DNA from: Oscillospiraceae bacterium
Lineage (GTDB): Bacteria > Bacillota > Clostridia > Oscillospirales > Ruminococcaceae
Assembly: GCA_009777725.1 (NCBI GenBank)
Contig: WRLG01000017.1
Location: 1-64,000 of the forward strand
Length of the DNA: 64,000 nucleotides
Reading direction: 5' to 3'
The position numbers and the translations under genes were made by a program. The notes under the pieces are model-generated. The model was not told the origin of the DNA. It saw only the letters and a list, made by a program, of their open reading frames with translations, and searched no databases. This document shows positions 43,911 to 53,337 of the stretch, in pieces (positions within the stretch are counted from its first letter, which is position 1; each line of letters opens with the position of its first letter).

Positions 43911-44537
43911 CAGCTTGATTTTCTTGCCTTGGGCGGCGTACATTTGTTCATGCTCGGTTGGTATGTTTCCTTTGTAATCCGAGGAATGTAAATCCTCGGT
44001 TATGAAGGTTATTTTAAATTGGGATTGGTTTAAGTATTTGATTGAGTCACCGAAAAGCGCGTCATCATCGGTTTTAAAGCGGATTTCGCCGCCTTTCTTT
44101 AAGAAAAGCTTATACTGCTCCAACTGCCGCGGATGTGTCAAGCGGCGTTTTTTGTGACGCTCCTTTGTCCAAGGATTGCAAAAGTTTATGTATATTACGT
44201 CCGCTTTATCGTTTTCGTTAAAGATTAGGTTTACGCGCGCTATATCGTGTGAAACAAGCATAAGGTTTTTACAACCGCCGTTAAATTTTTTCTCAACGGC
44301 GCGCCTCGCTAAAGCCAACATTTCACTTTTTACGTCAACCGCGATGATATTAAAATCGGGATTTTGAAACGCAAGCTCTGCGGCAAAGCCGCCCTTTCCG
44401 CAGCCAAGCTCAATATGGAGCGGGTTGCCGTTGCCGAAAGCCTCGCTCCACCTGCCCGCGTGGGGTTCGCCGTTTTTTATATAGTAGGCGCACGCCGCAA
44501 GCTCGGGTCGCGCCCACTTTTTTCTTCGCATCCGCAT
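43890..44537 (-). CDS. trmB: tRNA (guanine-N7)-methyltransferase TrmB
   Basis: TrmB makes m7G46 in tRNA using S-adenosylmethionine. The 215-residue protein has the SAM motif IELGCGKGGFAAELA, NFCNPWTKERHKKRRL and the C-terminal TEHEQMYAAQGKKI (usual form TEYE). Length is normal. It ends in the repeat-bearing 3' region of the convergent small gene and lies 4 bases after the deaminase. Confidence 0.93.
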   Translation of the reverse strand: MRMRRKKWARPELAACAYYIKNGEPHAGRWSEAFGNGNPLHIELGCGKGGFAAELAFQNPDFNIIAVDVKSEMLALARRAVEKKFNGGCKNLMLVSHDIARVNLIFNENDKADVIYINFCNPWTKERHKKRRLTHPRQLEQYKLFLKKGGEIRFKTDDDALFGDSIKYLNQSQFKITFITEDLHSSDYKGNIPTEHEQMYAAQGKKIKLLTAVRF

Positions 44538-44541
44538 TGCA

Positions 44542-45030
44542 TTAATCCTTGTTTACCGAAAAATCCAGCACGATTTTATTAAGCTCGGGGACAAGCTTGC
44601 GATAGCGAACACCCGCCGCATCCAGCATACGCTTAGAAGCCTTAACGCAATCGGTATCGGCATATTTATCATACATATAAACAATCCGGCTTAAACCCGA
44701 TTGAATAATAGCCTTAGCACATTCATTGCAGGGGAACAGGTCAACATAAAGGCAGGCATCGTGCAGGGACTTACCTCCTGCATTTAATATGGCGTTCAGC
44801 TCCGCGTGTACAACATAGGCGTACTTGGTATCGTCCCCCTCCCTGTCCCAAGAAAACATATCATCGGAGCAACCCACGGGGAATCCGTTATAGCCCGTAG
44901 AGAGGATAATTTTGTTTCTGTTTACAATGCAAGCCCCGACTTGGGTGTTGGGGTCCTTGCTTCTTTTAGCGGCAAGCAGGGCGACCCCCATAAAATATTC
45001 ATCCCATGAAATATAATCCTTGCGTTTCAT
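44542..45030 (-). CDS. dCMP deaminase (ComEB-like)
   Basis: This 162-residue zinc deaminase has TGYNGFPVG, the zinc/proton motif VVHAELNAI and PCNEC with the two zinc cysteines. It converts dCMP to dUMP for thymidylate synthesis. The start has GGAGCG 8 bases upstream. It is probably cotranscribed with trmB, 4 bases away. Confidence 0.9.
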   Translation of the reverse strand: MKRKDYISWDEYFMGVALLAAKRSKDPNTQVGACIVNRNKIILSTGYNGFPVGCSDDMFSWDREGDDTKYAYVVHAELNAILNAGGKSLHDACLYVDLFPCNECAKAIIQSGLSRIVYMYDKYADTDCVKASKRMLDAAGVRYRKLVPELNKIVLDFSVNKD

Positions 45031-45062
45031 ATTTTTCGCTCCTTAATATAAATTAATGTTTC

Positions 45063-46391
45063 TTATGTAAACTGAGATATGATTACCACTACAATTAATA
45101 TGGGTGCTAAAAACCTCATGATGAAGCACCAAGCTTTTTTCAGCTTAAAGGTATAGTTGGGCGTACTTTCGATTTCCTCGACAGCCTTTTCGGGCTTCCA
45201 GAACCATCCTATTATGATGCACATCAGCAAGCCGCCGAGCGGCATGAATATATTGCTTACCAAGTAGTCCACAGCCTCCATAAGATTTACATGCAAGCCG
45301 GGAAGATTGCCGCTTAAAATAGTTCCCTCCGTCAGCGAAAGCGAGTTGGGAACGGAGAGCACGCATAAGACAGCGCATATAGTTATAACCGAGCGTTTGC
45401 GGCTCCATTTCCATTCATCAATCGTAAATGCTATACAGGCTTCCGACAGTGAAATTGACGATGTTAAGGCGGCAATGGTGACAAATAGGAAAAACAATGT
45501 GCCGACCGCCCTGCCCAAGGGCATTACCTCAAACATATTCGGCAGGGTTACAAAAGCAAGCCCCGTTCCGGCATCCGGCTCACTGCCCATTGCAAAGACG
45601 GCGGGGAAGATGGCGACACCAGCCAGCACAGCCGCCGCCGTGTCCAGCCCTGCTACGATGACCGCACTTCCGGGCAGTTTTATATCTTTTTTTAAGTAGC
45701 TTCCATATGTCAGCATAACGCCGGAGGCAAGCCCCAGTGAAAAGAAAACCTGCCCCATGGCTACGGGGATTGCCTTGATTGAAAAACCGTCCGTATTGGC
45801 GAACATGAATTTCAAGCCCGCACCCGCTCCGGGGAGGGTCAGCGAGCGGATGATAATTAAAACAAGCAAGATTAAAAATAACGGAGCGGCAAGCTTGCTT
45901 ATTTTTTCAATCCCCGCCGCACCGAAAAGGCAACCCAAGCAGGTCAGCACGAGGAAGAGCGTATTCCAAAGAATCGGCTGAAAAGCACCGAGCGAGAGAG
46001 TGCCGCTGATGTAGGCGTGAAATTCAAGAGCCTCGCTTGTAAAGATATATGAGAACATATATTTAAGAGCCCAAGCACCGATTATGCAAAAATAAGTCAT
46101 TATCAAAAAGGGCACGATAACTGCCGCCGCGCCGATAAACCCCGAGCCCTTTTGAAGCTTGGCATAAGCACCTACGGGGCTTAGCTGGGTATGCCGCCCT
46201 ATTGCAAATTCCCCGAGCAAAAGCGGCGCGCCCAGCAAAAATATAAATATAACATAAATGATAAGAAACCAAGAGCCTCCGTTGCTTCCCATTACATAAG
46301 GAAACCGCCAAAGATTCCCCACGCCTACAGCTGAGCTTGCCGCCGCCATGATAAATCCGGCGGACGATTTCCAATTTTCACGTTCGTTCAT
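45063..46391 (-). CDS. Sodium-dependent transporter (NSS/SNF family)
   Basis: This 442-residue membrane protein has the NSS signature SSAVGVGNLWRFPYVMGSNG in helix 1 and about eleven membrane helices. Members import amino acids or related amines with sodium, like LeuT and MhsT. The substrate cannot be called. It is downstream of the metal exporter on the same strand (34-base gap), possibly one transcript with it under the riboswitch. Confidence 0.92.
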   Translation of the reverse strand: MNERENWKSSAGFIMAAASSAVGVGNLWRFPYVMGSNGGSWFLIIYVIFIFLLGAPLLLGEFAIGRHTQLSPVGAYAKLQKGSGFIGAAAVIVPFLIMTYFCIIGAWALKYMFSYIFTSEALEFHAYISGTLSLGAFQPILWNTLFLVLTCLGCLFGAAGIEKISKLAAPLFLILLVLIIIRSLTLPGAGAGLKFMFANTDGFSIKAIPVAMGQVFFSLGLASGVMLTYGSYLKKDIKLPGSAVIVAGLDTAAAVLAGVAIFPAVFAMGSEPDAGTGLAFVTLPNMFEVMPLGRAVGTLFFLFVTIAALTSSISLSEACIAFTIDEWKWSRKRSVITICAVLCVLSVPNSLSLTEGTILSGNLPGLHVNLMEAVDYLVSNIFMPLGGLLMCIIIGWFWKPEKAVEEIESTPNYTFKLKKAWCFIMRFLAPILIVVVIISQFT

Positions 46392-46425
46392 TAGATTTTC
46401 TTCCTTTGATTTTAGTAATTAGTCT

Positions 46426-47304
46426 CTAAAGATTCTTAGGATTAACATGTATCATACAATGCTTTACCTTAGGAAATTTCTCCTCGATATTTTCGTGAAC
46501 CCGCTCCGCTATGCTGTGCGCCTCGTTGAGGGTGTCGCTTCCGTTTAGGCTGATTTCGAGGTCAACGTAAATTTTGTCGCCGAAAAGCCTTGTTTTAATC
46601 TGGTCGATTCCCAAAACGGCTTCATCCTCCAAAACAGCCGCGCGGATTTCCTCAATCACCGCGTCGTCGCAGGCTTTATCGGTCATTTTGCCTATTGAAT
46701 CCTTAAAAATATCATAGCCGACCTTTAATATAAATAAGCATATGACCACGCTTGCCAAGGGGTCAAGAATCGGAAATCCCAGCCGCGCGCCCAAAATACC
46801 GATAAAGCTTCCCACCGATGACATCGCGTCCGAGCGGTGATGCCAAGCGTCAGCCAAAAGCGCGCCCGATTCGACCTTTTTAGCCGCGGCGCGGGTATAC
46901 CAATACATACCCTCCTTAGCAATAATCGAGACAATTGCCGCAACAAGGGCGATTACCCCCACCTCAGCCTCGGAATGATTGCCGGAAATGACAGCCTGCA
47001 CCCCTCCCCAGCCAATCATCGCGCCGACCGAAACAAGGATGAGTGCCAAAATAATCGCGGCGACACATTCAAACCGCTCATGCCCGTAAGGGTGGTCTTT
47101 ATCCGATTGCTTGCCTGCCATCTTAACGCCGACCATTACGATAGCCGTTGATAAAACGTCCGAGAGCGAATGAACCGCGTCCGAGAGCATAGCCGCCGAA
47201 TTTCCGAATAATCCTGCGAGCAATTTTAAGCCCGACAACATTGCGTTCCAAATAATCGTATTTACGGAAACTTTAATTGCCAATTGTTCTTTTGTTTTTT
47301 TCAT
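46426..47304 (-). CDS. czcD: Cation diffusion facilitator metal exporter
   Basis: This 292-residue CDF protein has six membrane helices (including MLSDAVHSLSDVL with the H/D metal site and ADAWHHRSDAMSS with the second) and a C-terminal cytoplasmic dimerisation domain (GDKIYVDLEISLNGSDTLNE). It exports divalent metals by proton or potassium exchange. A probable NiCo riboswitch precedes it, so Ni2+ or Co2+ is the likely substrate. Confidence 0.9.
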   Translation of the reverse strand: MKKTKEQLAIKVSVNTIIWNAMLSGLKLLAGLFGNSAAMLSDAVHSLSDVLSTAIVMVGVKMAGKQSDKDHPYGHERFECVAAIILALILVSVGAMIGWGGVQAVISGNHSEAEVGVIALVAAIVSIIAKEGMYWYTRAAAKKVESGALLADAWHHRSDAMSSVGSFIGILGARLGFPILDPLASVVICLFILKVGYDIFKDSIGKMTDKACDDAVIEEIRAAVLEDEAVLGIDQIKTRLFGDKIYVDLEISLNGSDTLNEAHSIAERVHENIEEKFPKVKHCMIHVNPKNL

Positions 47305-47332
47305 AATTTAAACCCCTTTACAAATATATAAA

Positions 47333-47475
47333 ACACCCGCAGACATTTTACTGTCCCGCGGGTGCGTTTTTACGCTCCGCTGCCGCTTAAAGCGACCCGC
47401 CGCACGAATTCAGCGTTCCCAAAATAGTCCCGCAAATTTCGCCGACTGTTCAGATTCTCTTTAGGGGTTTTTAAC
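47333..47475 (-). promoter_or_regulatory. Probable NiCo (czcD-motif) riboswitch
   Basis: The minus-strand leader contains ACAGTCGGCGAAATTTGCGG, GGACT, and later CGCACCCGCGGGACAG, with several GC-rich stems, resembling the four-way junction of the NiCo riboswitch with its repeated GCGGGAC core. The last stem CACCCGC/GCGGGTG (47364-47358 / 47340-47334) is followed by U-rich sequence and doubles as a terminator. The gene behind it is a CDF exporter, the classic target. Assigned from memory of the class. Confidence 0.7.
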
Positions 47476-47555
47476 ATAATAACATATATTTATTTGTTTG
47501 TCAAGGGGTTTTTTGAAGTTTTTTTTTAAAATACCGAACAGGAGTAAATTCCTAG

Positions 47556-48752
47556 TCAATCATAACGAATCAAAAAAACCAAAATTTTCTGCTCTGAATA
47601 ATTTTCGGTGTAATTCACTTCAAACACAACATCCAATTCGCGGCTTATCTCATCAATGAGAACCCGCAGGGTATCTAAGCCGTCCGAAATTCCTTTGAGC
47701 ATCTCGATTCCGGCGGCGTAAAGCTCCGCGCTTTCAAATTTAATCGAGGCGGCGGATTCCCTGTTTTCAACGGCTTGGGTCAGTGCTTTGGCGGTTACCG
47801 TCATAAAATCGTCCGCATTTACCGCGTAGCGTCCTCTGTTATCTCTTACAAAATAATTCTCTTTATTACTGTAGGCGCGGGGCGGGTCGATAATATCTCT
47901 CCAAATCGTATGTGTGTTTTCAATTACGGCATCCGTTACCATAAAATAATTATACAAAACTGCGTCGGGGTAATCCTGCAAGCCCGGGCTGTTCCATGTG
48001 ACATCGATATGATACCAGTTCCCATCCAGCTTAACCATGTTCCACATATGGTCAATATCTGTCCGCCCGTAAACAATCATATTTTCTATACCCGCTCTGT
48101 TGCAAAGGTAAGAGAAAGCTTTTGTGTAGCCCTCGCATAAAGCTTTTTTTCTGACTAAAGTGCCGTAAATCGTATCGGCATAGGCGTCCTCAATATCGCT
48201 TATGCAATTCTTAATCAGATAATCATGAAAATATTTCAGCTTATCATAATCGGACATACTGCCCGTAACACCCGCCATAATCGTATCCGCCGCAACCTCG
48301 GCGGCTCTGTTCATCTCGCTGACCTCCTTAGCGGTAAAGCGATAGACATATTTTACGGTAAACGGGTTAGGCGAGTTTACAACATAATCCCAAGCCTGCA
48401 CCTTTTCAACGTGAGGAAATCCAAGCTGCTCCGCCCACATAATATAAAGCATCCAATAATGGCTGCCATCGCCTATCATAGGCACAACATCGGCAAACCC
48501 GCCCGCCTGCTCTAATATTGTATTATAAATTACAGCTTCCTCCGCGCTTAAAGCATTGCTTCTGAATTTAGTTTCCATCCCCTGCGGAAGATAGAAGGCA
48601 TAGCTGTATTCCGCAGGCATAGGCTCGCCGCTTATCAGCCTCCCGTCAAGATAGATGTTATAGCCTGTAGGAGGTATTTCATATTCGTTCGTATTGCGGC
48701 ACCCCGACAATATAAGCGTAAGCAGCAAGGCAGCGATAATTGACCTTTGCAA
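47556..48752 (-). CDS. Transglutaminase-fold lipoprotein, paralogue 5
   Basis: This 398-residue protein begins at TTG 48752 behind AAGGGGGG and carries a lipobox LILSGC18. The transglutaminase-like core has KKALCEGYTKA (Cys), DHMWNMVKLDGNWYHID (His and Asp) and VTWN. An N-terminal domain resembles the other four proteins. The last ~85 residues are a small extra domain. Such proteins act on the cell surface as peptidases or cross-linking enzymes; the substrate is unknown. It is last in the five-gene run. Confidence 0.85.
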   Translation of the reverse strand: MQRSIIAALLLTLILSGCRNTNEYEIPPTGYNIYLDGRLISGEPMPAEYSYAFYLPQGMETKFRSNALSAEEAVIYNTILEQAGGFADVVPMIGDGSHYWMLYIMWAEQLGFPHVEKVQAWDYVVNSPNPFTVKYVYRFTAKEVSEMNRAAEVAADTIMAGVTGSMSDYDKLKYFHDYLIKNCISDIEDAYADTIYGTLVRKKALCEGYTKAFSYLCNRAGIENMIVYGRTDIDHMWNMVKLDGNWYHIDVTWNSPGLQDYPDAVLYNYFMVTDAVIENTHTIWRDIIDPPRAYSNKENYFVRDNRGRYAVNADDFMTVTAKALTQAVENRESAASIKFESAELYAAGIEMLKGISDGLDTLRVLIDEISRELDVVFEVNYTENYSEQKILVFLIRYD

Positions 48753-48775
48753 AACTATAATACCCCCCTTAAATC

Positions 48776-48801
48776 CAATTAACAATTGACAATTAACAAT
48801 T
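48776..48801. repeat. AATTGAC heptamer array
   Basis: CAATTAACAATTGACAATTA and a following unit sit in the gap between paralogues 5 and 4, adjoining a palindromic element. Confidence 0.65.
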
Positions 48802-48902
48802 CTGTAGGGGACGGGCTTGCCCGTCCCGCTGCCCCTCCCGCACACAAAAAACGCATGATTTCGCTATTGGCGGGACAGGCAAGCCTGTCCCCTACAGAAC
48901 CC
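48801..48902. repeat. Dispersed palindromic repeat, copy 2 (inverted)
   Basis: Its reverse complement matches 12425-12512 almost base for base, with an insertion of ~11 bases near one end. It lies in the gap between two transglutaminase genes. Confidence 0.85.
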
Positions 48903-48916
48903 TATTCCACATTGTT

Positions 48917-50434
48917 CTAAGTGTATTCCAAAAAGATTTTTATTACCAGCGTTTTACTGTCTTGATTATAGGCTATGGTTTCGCGGTTGAATTTGTTTTG
49001 GGCTGAGGGGTAGGCGGCATCGAGTATATTTAAGGCTTGTTGCTCGGTAAAAAGCTTTTTAACGGTTTCGTTAAACACTTCGGTGGAGGAAACGGAGAAC
49101 TGAATCACCCGCTCTTTATTTTTTGAGGCTTCTATCGCGCTTTGCTTAATGATTCGCTCCGCATCGGCGTAGCTTTCGGCGAAAAGTCCGCTCATTTTAA
49201 AGTAGTTAAAGGTGGTGTAAACGGCGGGCGGGTAGCTGAAATCGCGGGGGTAAATCGTTCTTGTTCGCTTGATGAATTCATCTGTAACCCCGAAATAATC
49301 ATAGCGCGCGTATTGGATGGAGGAATTGTTTGCAATCCCCGTGGTAGGGTCGATGTGATACCATTCGGATTCAATTTTGACCATGTTCCACATATGCGGA
49401 ACATCAAATTCGCCGGTAATCAGCAAGCTTTCAATCCCCGCCCTGCGGCACAGATAGTTAAGCGATTTCGCAAGACCCGCGCAGGCGGCTTTTTTTCTGA
49501 CAAGCGCGCCGTAGACATCGCTTTTATTTTCGGCTTGCGCGTCATATTCGCAGTTTAAGGCTAATTCGTCAAAAAACATCTTAACCTTTTCATACGCAGT
49601 CATATTATCGTTAACGCTAAGCAGGATTCTCCCTGCGGCGGCTTCGATTTCCCTTTGCATGACGGCGGTTTCTTCTTTTGAGTATATATATTCAAGCTGG
49701 AAAACCTTATCTCCGCTTCCGTTAATATTATAGCTGATTTTTCTGCCCAGATTAAAGATTAGGTCCTCCTCCGCGTATATAAGCTCGTAGACAAATTTGT
49801 AATCCTCATCGCTTACTCCGCTTAAAGTCACCTCCGGCTTCATATCTAAAACTGCTTCAATAACAGAATCATAGATATGCCGCCTTGCAGAGTTTAAGCT
49901 CTGGTAGCTGAAAGGACGCTCCTGCAAAGCAGGCTTGATAAGCTCTGTCATATCGGACTGCGCCGTAAAGTAGTCCCCCGATTCCGATGGAGTGGTTGCC
50001 GTTGTAAACCAATGTGACGGCGGCGCGGAGGTCTCTGTTTCAGTATATGCAGAGTAGCTCTCTGCTTGGTCGTATTCGGAAAAATAAACAGAGGTGTCAG
50101 ATGTAAAAGCCTCGGTGAAGGGGGGCGGTATGTCATCGTCAAAGCCGTAATTTCCGCTTTCGATGGCGTCCCAAGCATCAAAATCATCGTATTCATCAAC
50201 CGTAATTTCCTCGGTAACGGTCGTTTCCGCTTCGGTTGCAATCGGCGGAAACTCAATGGGAGGGAAAACCTCAAAGGGGTCGTTTATGTATATAACCGCC
50301 GCCGTTTCCTGCTCCGTAACAAAAGGCGGAAGAACATCGTCCCAATCCGGGATATGCTCAGCAGAATTACAAGCAGCAAGCCCAAAAGCCGCCAAAACAG
50401 CAAGCAATATCCCCTTTGAAAAACGTAAATCCAC
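48917..50434 (-). CDS. Transglutaminase-fold lipoprotein, paralogue 4
   Basis: This 505-residue protein has a lipobox GLAAC near residue 22. A long Thr/Glu/Asp/Tyr-rich linker (residues ~35-150) follows, then the helical domain and the transglutaminase core KKAACAGLAKS (Cys), VPHMWNMVKIESEWYHIDPT (His, Asp). GTG 50434 is chosen; a GTG at 50446 is also possible. Compared with the others it has DPTTG in place of the VTW after the Asp. Confidence 0.82.
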   Translation of the reverse strand: MDLRFSKGILLAVLAAFGLAACNSAEHIPDWDDVLPPFVTEQETAAVIYINDPFEVFPPIEFPPIATEAETTVTEEITVDEYDDFDAWDAIESGNYGFDDDIPPPFTEAFTSDTSVYFSEYDQAESYSAYTETETSAPPSHWFTTATTPSESGDYFTAQSDMTELIKPALQERPFSYQSLNSARRHIYDSVIEAVLDMKPEVTLSGVSDEDYKFVYELIYAEEDLIFNLGRKISYNINGSGDKVFQLEYIYSKEETAVMQREIEAAAGRILLSVNDNMTAYEKVKMFFDELALNCEYDAQAENKSDVYGALVRKKAACAGLAKSLNYLCRRAGIESLLITGEFDVPHMWNMVKIESEWYHIDPTTGIANNSSIQYARYDYFGVTDEFIKRTRTIYPRDFSYPPAVYTTFNYFKMSGLFAESYADAERIIKQSAIEASKNKERVIQFSVSSTEVFNETVKKLFTEQQALNILDAAYPSAQNKFNRETIAYNQDSKTLVIKIFLEYT

Positions 50435-50507
50435 CTTAAAAACCACCTTTTTATAATTAACAATGATTCTATCTATTCAGTCGCTGAAGTATTGCACAAA
50501 TTTTCGT

Positions 50508-50637
50508 AGGGGCGACTTTCCGCCGTCTTAGCTCCCTCCGTCACCTGCGGGTGACACCTCCCTCAAAGAGGGAGGCAAAAAACTCCTTGCCTCCCTCTTT
50601 GAGGGAGGTGCCGCCCGCAGGCGGCGGAGGGAGTGTT
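50508..50637. repeat. Large palindromic GAGGGAGG element, copy 1
   Basis: The element begins TTTCGTAGGGGCGA and consists of CTCCCTCCG...TTGCCTCCCTC arms that are inverted (GAGGGAGGCAA / TTGCCTCCCTC, GCGGCGGAGGGAG). A related element is at 62500-62640. Confidence 0.8.
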
Positions 50638-51823
50638 AACTGTTCATTGCCATCGATATGTGTATAATATACAGATTGTCATTAGTAAGTTTGTGTGCTT
50701 CTTTTATTCCTACGCCGGTGGTTCTGTTGATGCCGGATATGATTTCTTGAAGCCCGCCCTCATCGAAAAGCTTTGAGATTGCCGCATCGTAGTAAACCTT
50801 GTCCGAAAATCTCACAGCCGCCTCGTTTGAACCCGACAGTGCGCGGCTTCTCATCAGCGCGGACAGTCCGTCTAAGCCCTCTTGAAGCGACGAGAAGTAA
50901 AGCCCCTCCGCTTTATAATAAATAAGCTTGGCACAGCCGCTGATGGGCGGGAAGAAATGCTCGGAATTTTGAAAATGCGTGACGTTAAGAATATCCTCAT
51001 CGGGAACCATAAAATAATCGTGCCTTACAAAATCGGGCGCGTGGCGTTTGAGTATGGGGTCGTCCCAAGTGCAGTCTACGTTGTACCACTCACCGAATAA
51101 GCGAACCTTATTCCACGCGTGGCTGTCGCCCTGCGCGCTTGCGCCCGTTACCACTATATTTTCAATCCCCGCCCTGTCGCAGAGCAGTGAAAAAGCAAAG
51201 GCATAGCCCTCGCATTGCGCTCTTCCGTCAACCAGCGCGCCGTATGCGGAGTTGGAGTGCAGGGATTCGGCGGAAAATTCGCAATTCTTAATCATCGTGT
51301 CATGGAAATAAAGAAGTGCTTCATATTGCGTAGCACCCGGCGGCAGACCGCCTAAAATAATCCCAACGGCAAGCTCCAGCTCACCCCGCATGACCTCCAT
51401 CCGCCCCTTTTCGTAACGATAGGACAGATGAAGTTGGTCCGTATCGGAGGACGGGCGCATAAACAGATGGCTGAGCCAAAAAATATCGCTCTCCTGCGTA
51501 TATACAAGCGTATAAATCTTTGAAATCTTTTCGGGTGTCATCACAGCAGGAAGGCTTGCGACAGATTCCATGTTTCTGACAGCGGAAACAATAGCGTCAT
51601 AAGCCGCCCTCTCCGAATCGGAAAGGCTCGCATAGACATAATCTCCGAAATAGCGAACCTCGCCATCCTCGTGGTTTACAAATACGGGCGGATTGTCGCC
51701 GTTAGGGTCGGGGAACTCGGCAACGCGGGAACAGCCGCCCAGAAAGGCGGCAGTCACGCATAAAGCCAGTGCCTTTAATCGTATAGCATGTTTAGCTGTA
51801 TGGAAAGCATACCTGCGTTGCAT
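50636..51823 (-). CDS. Transglutaminase-fold lipoprotein, paralogue 3
   Basis: This 395-residue protein has a lipobox FLGGC31 after an unusually long polar start. ATG 51823 overlaps the 3' end of paralogue 2 by 49 bases and is the only start before the lipobox apart from a GTG too close to it. The core is GRAQCEGYAFA (Cys), SHAWNKVRLFGEWYNVD (His, Asp) and CTWDDP. Translational coupling to paralogue 2 is likely. Confidence 0.82.
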   Translation of the reverse strand: MQRRYAFHTAKHAIRLKALALCVTAAFLGGCSRVAEFPDPNGDNPPVFVNHEDGEVRYFGDYVYASLSDSERAAYDAIVSAVRNMESVASLPAVMTPEKISKIYTLVYTQESDIFWLSHLFMRPSSDTDQLHLSYRYEKGRMEVMRGELELAVGIILGGLPPGATQYEALLYFHDTMIKNCEFSAESLHSNSAYGALVDGRAQCEGYAFAFSLLCDRAGIENIVVTGASAQGDSHAWNKVRLFGEWYNVDCTWDDPILKRHAPDFVRHDYFMVPDEDILNVTHFQNSEHFFPPISGCAKLIYYKAEGLYFSSLQEGLDGLSALMRSRALSGSNEAAVRFSDKVYYDAAISKLFDEGGLQEIISGINRTTGVGIKEAHKLTNDNLYIIHISMAMNS

Positions 51824-53187
51824 GAATCGGATAGCCCCCTCACGTTACTGCTCTTGCTCTGAGCATAGGTCTGGTACGATTTCAGATTTTTATAGACCTC
51901 ATCGTAAACCTGCTTTGACTCAACTCGAAGCTCAACAACATGACCCTTAGATGCTATGGCTTTGTCAATCTGCGCCTTAATTGCCGCATCCGCCGAAGCA
52001 AAATCTTTGTAAATCATATTATTTACGGTAAAATAGTTTTTAGCGGTTTCGGTAGAGGCGGGGGGAGTGAAATAAGAGATTGCTCCCGCGCTTAACAGTG
52101 CCTTGTTAACATCGTGGTGGGTGTTGTTATGAATCCATTTATCGGGTACTAAAAAGTAGGTGTAACGGATATAACCCTGTCTGGGGGTTGAGAATACGGG
52201 GTCGTTCCACATCACGTCAATATTATACCAAGCACCGTCCACATCGACTACATTCCATGCGTGGGTCGTTCCCTTTCCGTTTGTCCCCGTGATAACCATG
52301 CTGTTTATGCCGGATTTATCGCAGAGGTATTTCATCGCCTTGGCATATCCCGCGCATTGCGCCTTCTTCATGACGAACGCGCCGTAAATCGTTGAATGAT
52401 ACGGGTCATCGCCCGCGAAATCGCAATTGAGCACCAGCCAATCGTGGAAAACCTTAAGCTTATCATAGGTAGTTGATTTTGCCTTAGCATCGTTGAGAAT
52501 CGGATTGACTACCGCATCGATTTGCTTTTGCATAGAGGCAATTTTAGAGGGCTCATATTCGTTTAAGAAAATACTGCCGGACATGCTCTTGGGTCCCATC
52601 CAGAAAAGCTGGGGCTCTTGGTTGAAAACCAAGCCGAGAACCTTTGACCATTCCGATATAGGCAGGTTGTCATAATCGCGAAGTCTCCACATAAGGGTTT
52701 CCGTGCCGCTTAATATATCATCGTAGAGCTTTTTTTCCTTTGCGTTCAGCGTATTATAAGCAAATTTGTTTCCGCCGCTCACACTTGACGGAGCTACTAC
52801 ATTGGTTACGCTCGTTGTTCCTGCCTGCACGATTTTTTCCACATCGCCGTCCGAAAGAGGTCTGGCGGTTGTGGTAGCCTGAGGGGTGCTTTTGGTGTCA
52901 AACGTAACTGAGGTTTCAATGTTGCCGAAAGCATCGGTAACAGCCGCGCCGTCCGCGCCTGTTACTACAATTTCAAGAACCTCAGTTTCCCGGGGTATAG
53001 TCGTAACAATCGGAAACTCCTCTAAGTCAACGTCAACGTCATAGTCCTCGCCGTTCTCCTCGCCGGAGACGATTCTGGGCGTAATGTCCTCATCCGGCTC
53101 GCCGCCGTCTTTGTTACAGCCCGAAGCGATTACCGGAATGGCAATACAAAGAGCCAACAACAAGCTCAGCTTTCTCTTAAAATTCAT
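51775..53187 (-). CDS. Transglutaminase-fold lipoprotein, paralogue 2
   Basis: This 470-residue protein has a signal MNFKRKLSLLLALCIAIPVI and lipobox IASGC25. An acidic/Thr linker is followed by the helical domain and the core KKAQCAGYAKA (Cys), THAWNVVDVDGAWYNID (His, Asp) and VMWNDP. ATG 53187 follows AAAGGAAG. It is closest in plan to paralogue 1. Confidence 0.87.
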   Translation of the reverse strand: MNFKRKLSLLLALCIAIPVIASGCNKDGGEPDEDITPRIVSGEENGEDYDVDVDLEEFPIVTTIPRETEVLEIVVTGADGAAVTDAFGNIETSVTFDTKSTPQATTTARPLSDGDVEKIVQAGTTSVTNVVAPSSVSGGNKFAYNTLNAKEKKLYDDILSGTETLMWRLRDYDNLPISEWSKVLGLVFNQEPQLFWMGPKSMSGSIFLNEYEPSKIASMQKQIDAVVNPILNDAKAKSTTYDKLKVFHDWLVLNCDFAGDDPYHSTIYGAFVMKKAQCAGYAKAMKYLCDKSGINSMVITGTNGKGTTHAWNVVDVDGAWYNIDVMWNDPVFSTPRQGYIRYTYFLVPDKWIHNNTHHDVNKALLSAGAISYFTPPASTETAKNYFTVNNMIYKDFASADAAIKAQIDKAIASKGHVVELRVESKQVYDEVYKNLKSYQTYAQSKSSNVRGLSDSCNAGMLSIQLNMLYD

Positions 53188-53287
53188 GTTAAAAAAACTT
53201 CCTTTCTTTTGAGGGACGGAAAGCTCCCCGCCCCCCCACACACATATTAATATAGTATACGTAATCCGTCCCCAATTAATTTAATCC

Positions 53288-53337
53288 CGTCGGCAAAGCC
53301 GACACATTCATTGTCAATTGTCAATTGTTAATTGATT
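53288..53337. repeat. GTCGGC hairpin plus heptamer array, copy 2
   Basis: GTCGGCAAAGCCGACACATT is followed by TCAATTG units, as at 43568-43625. Confidence 0.75.
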
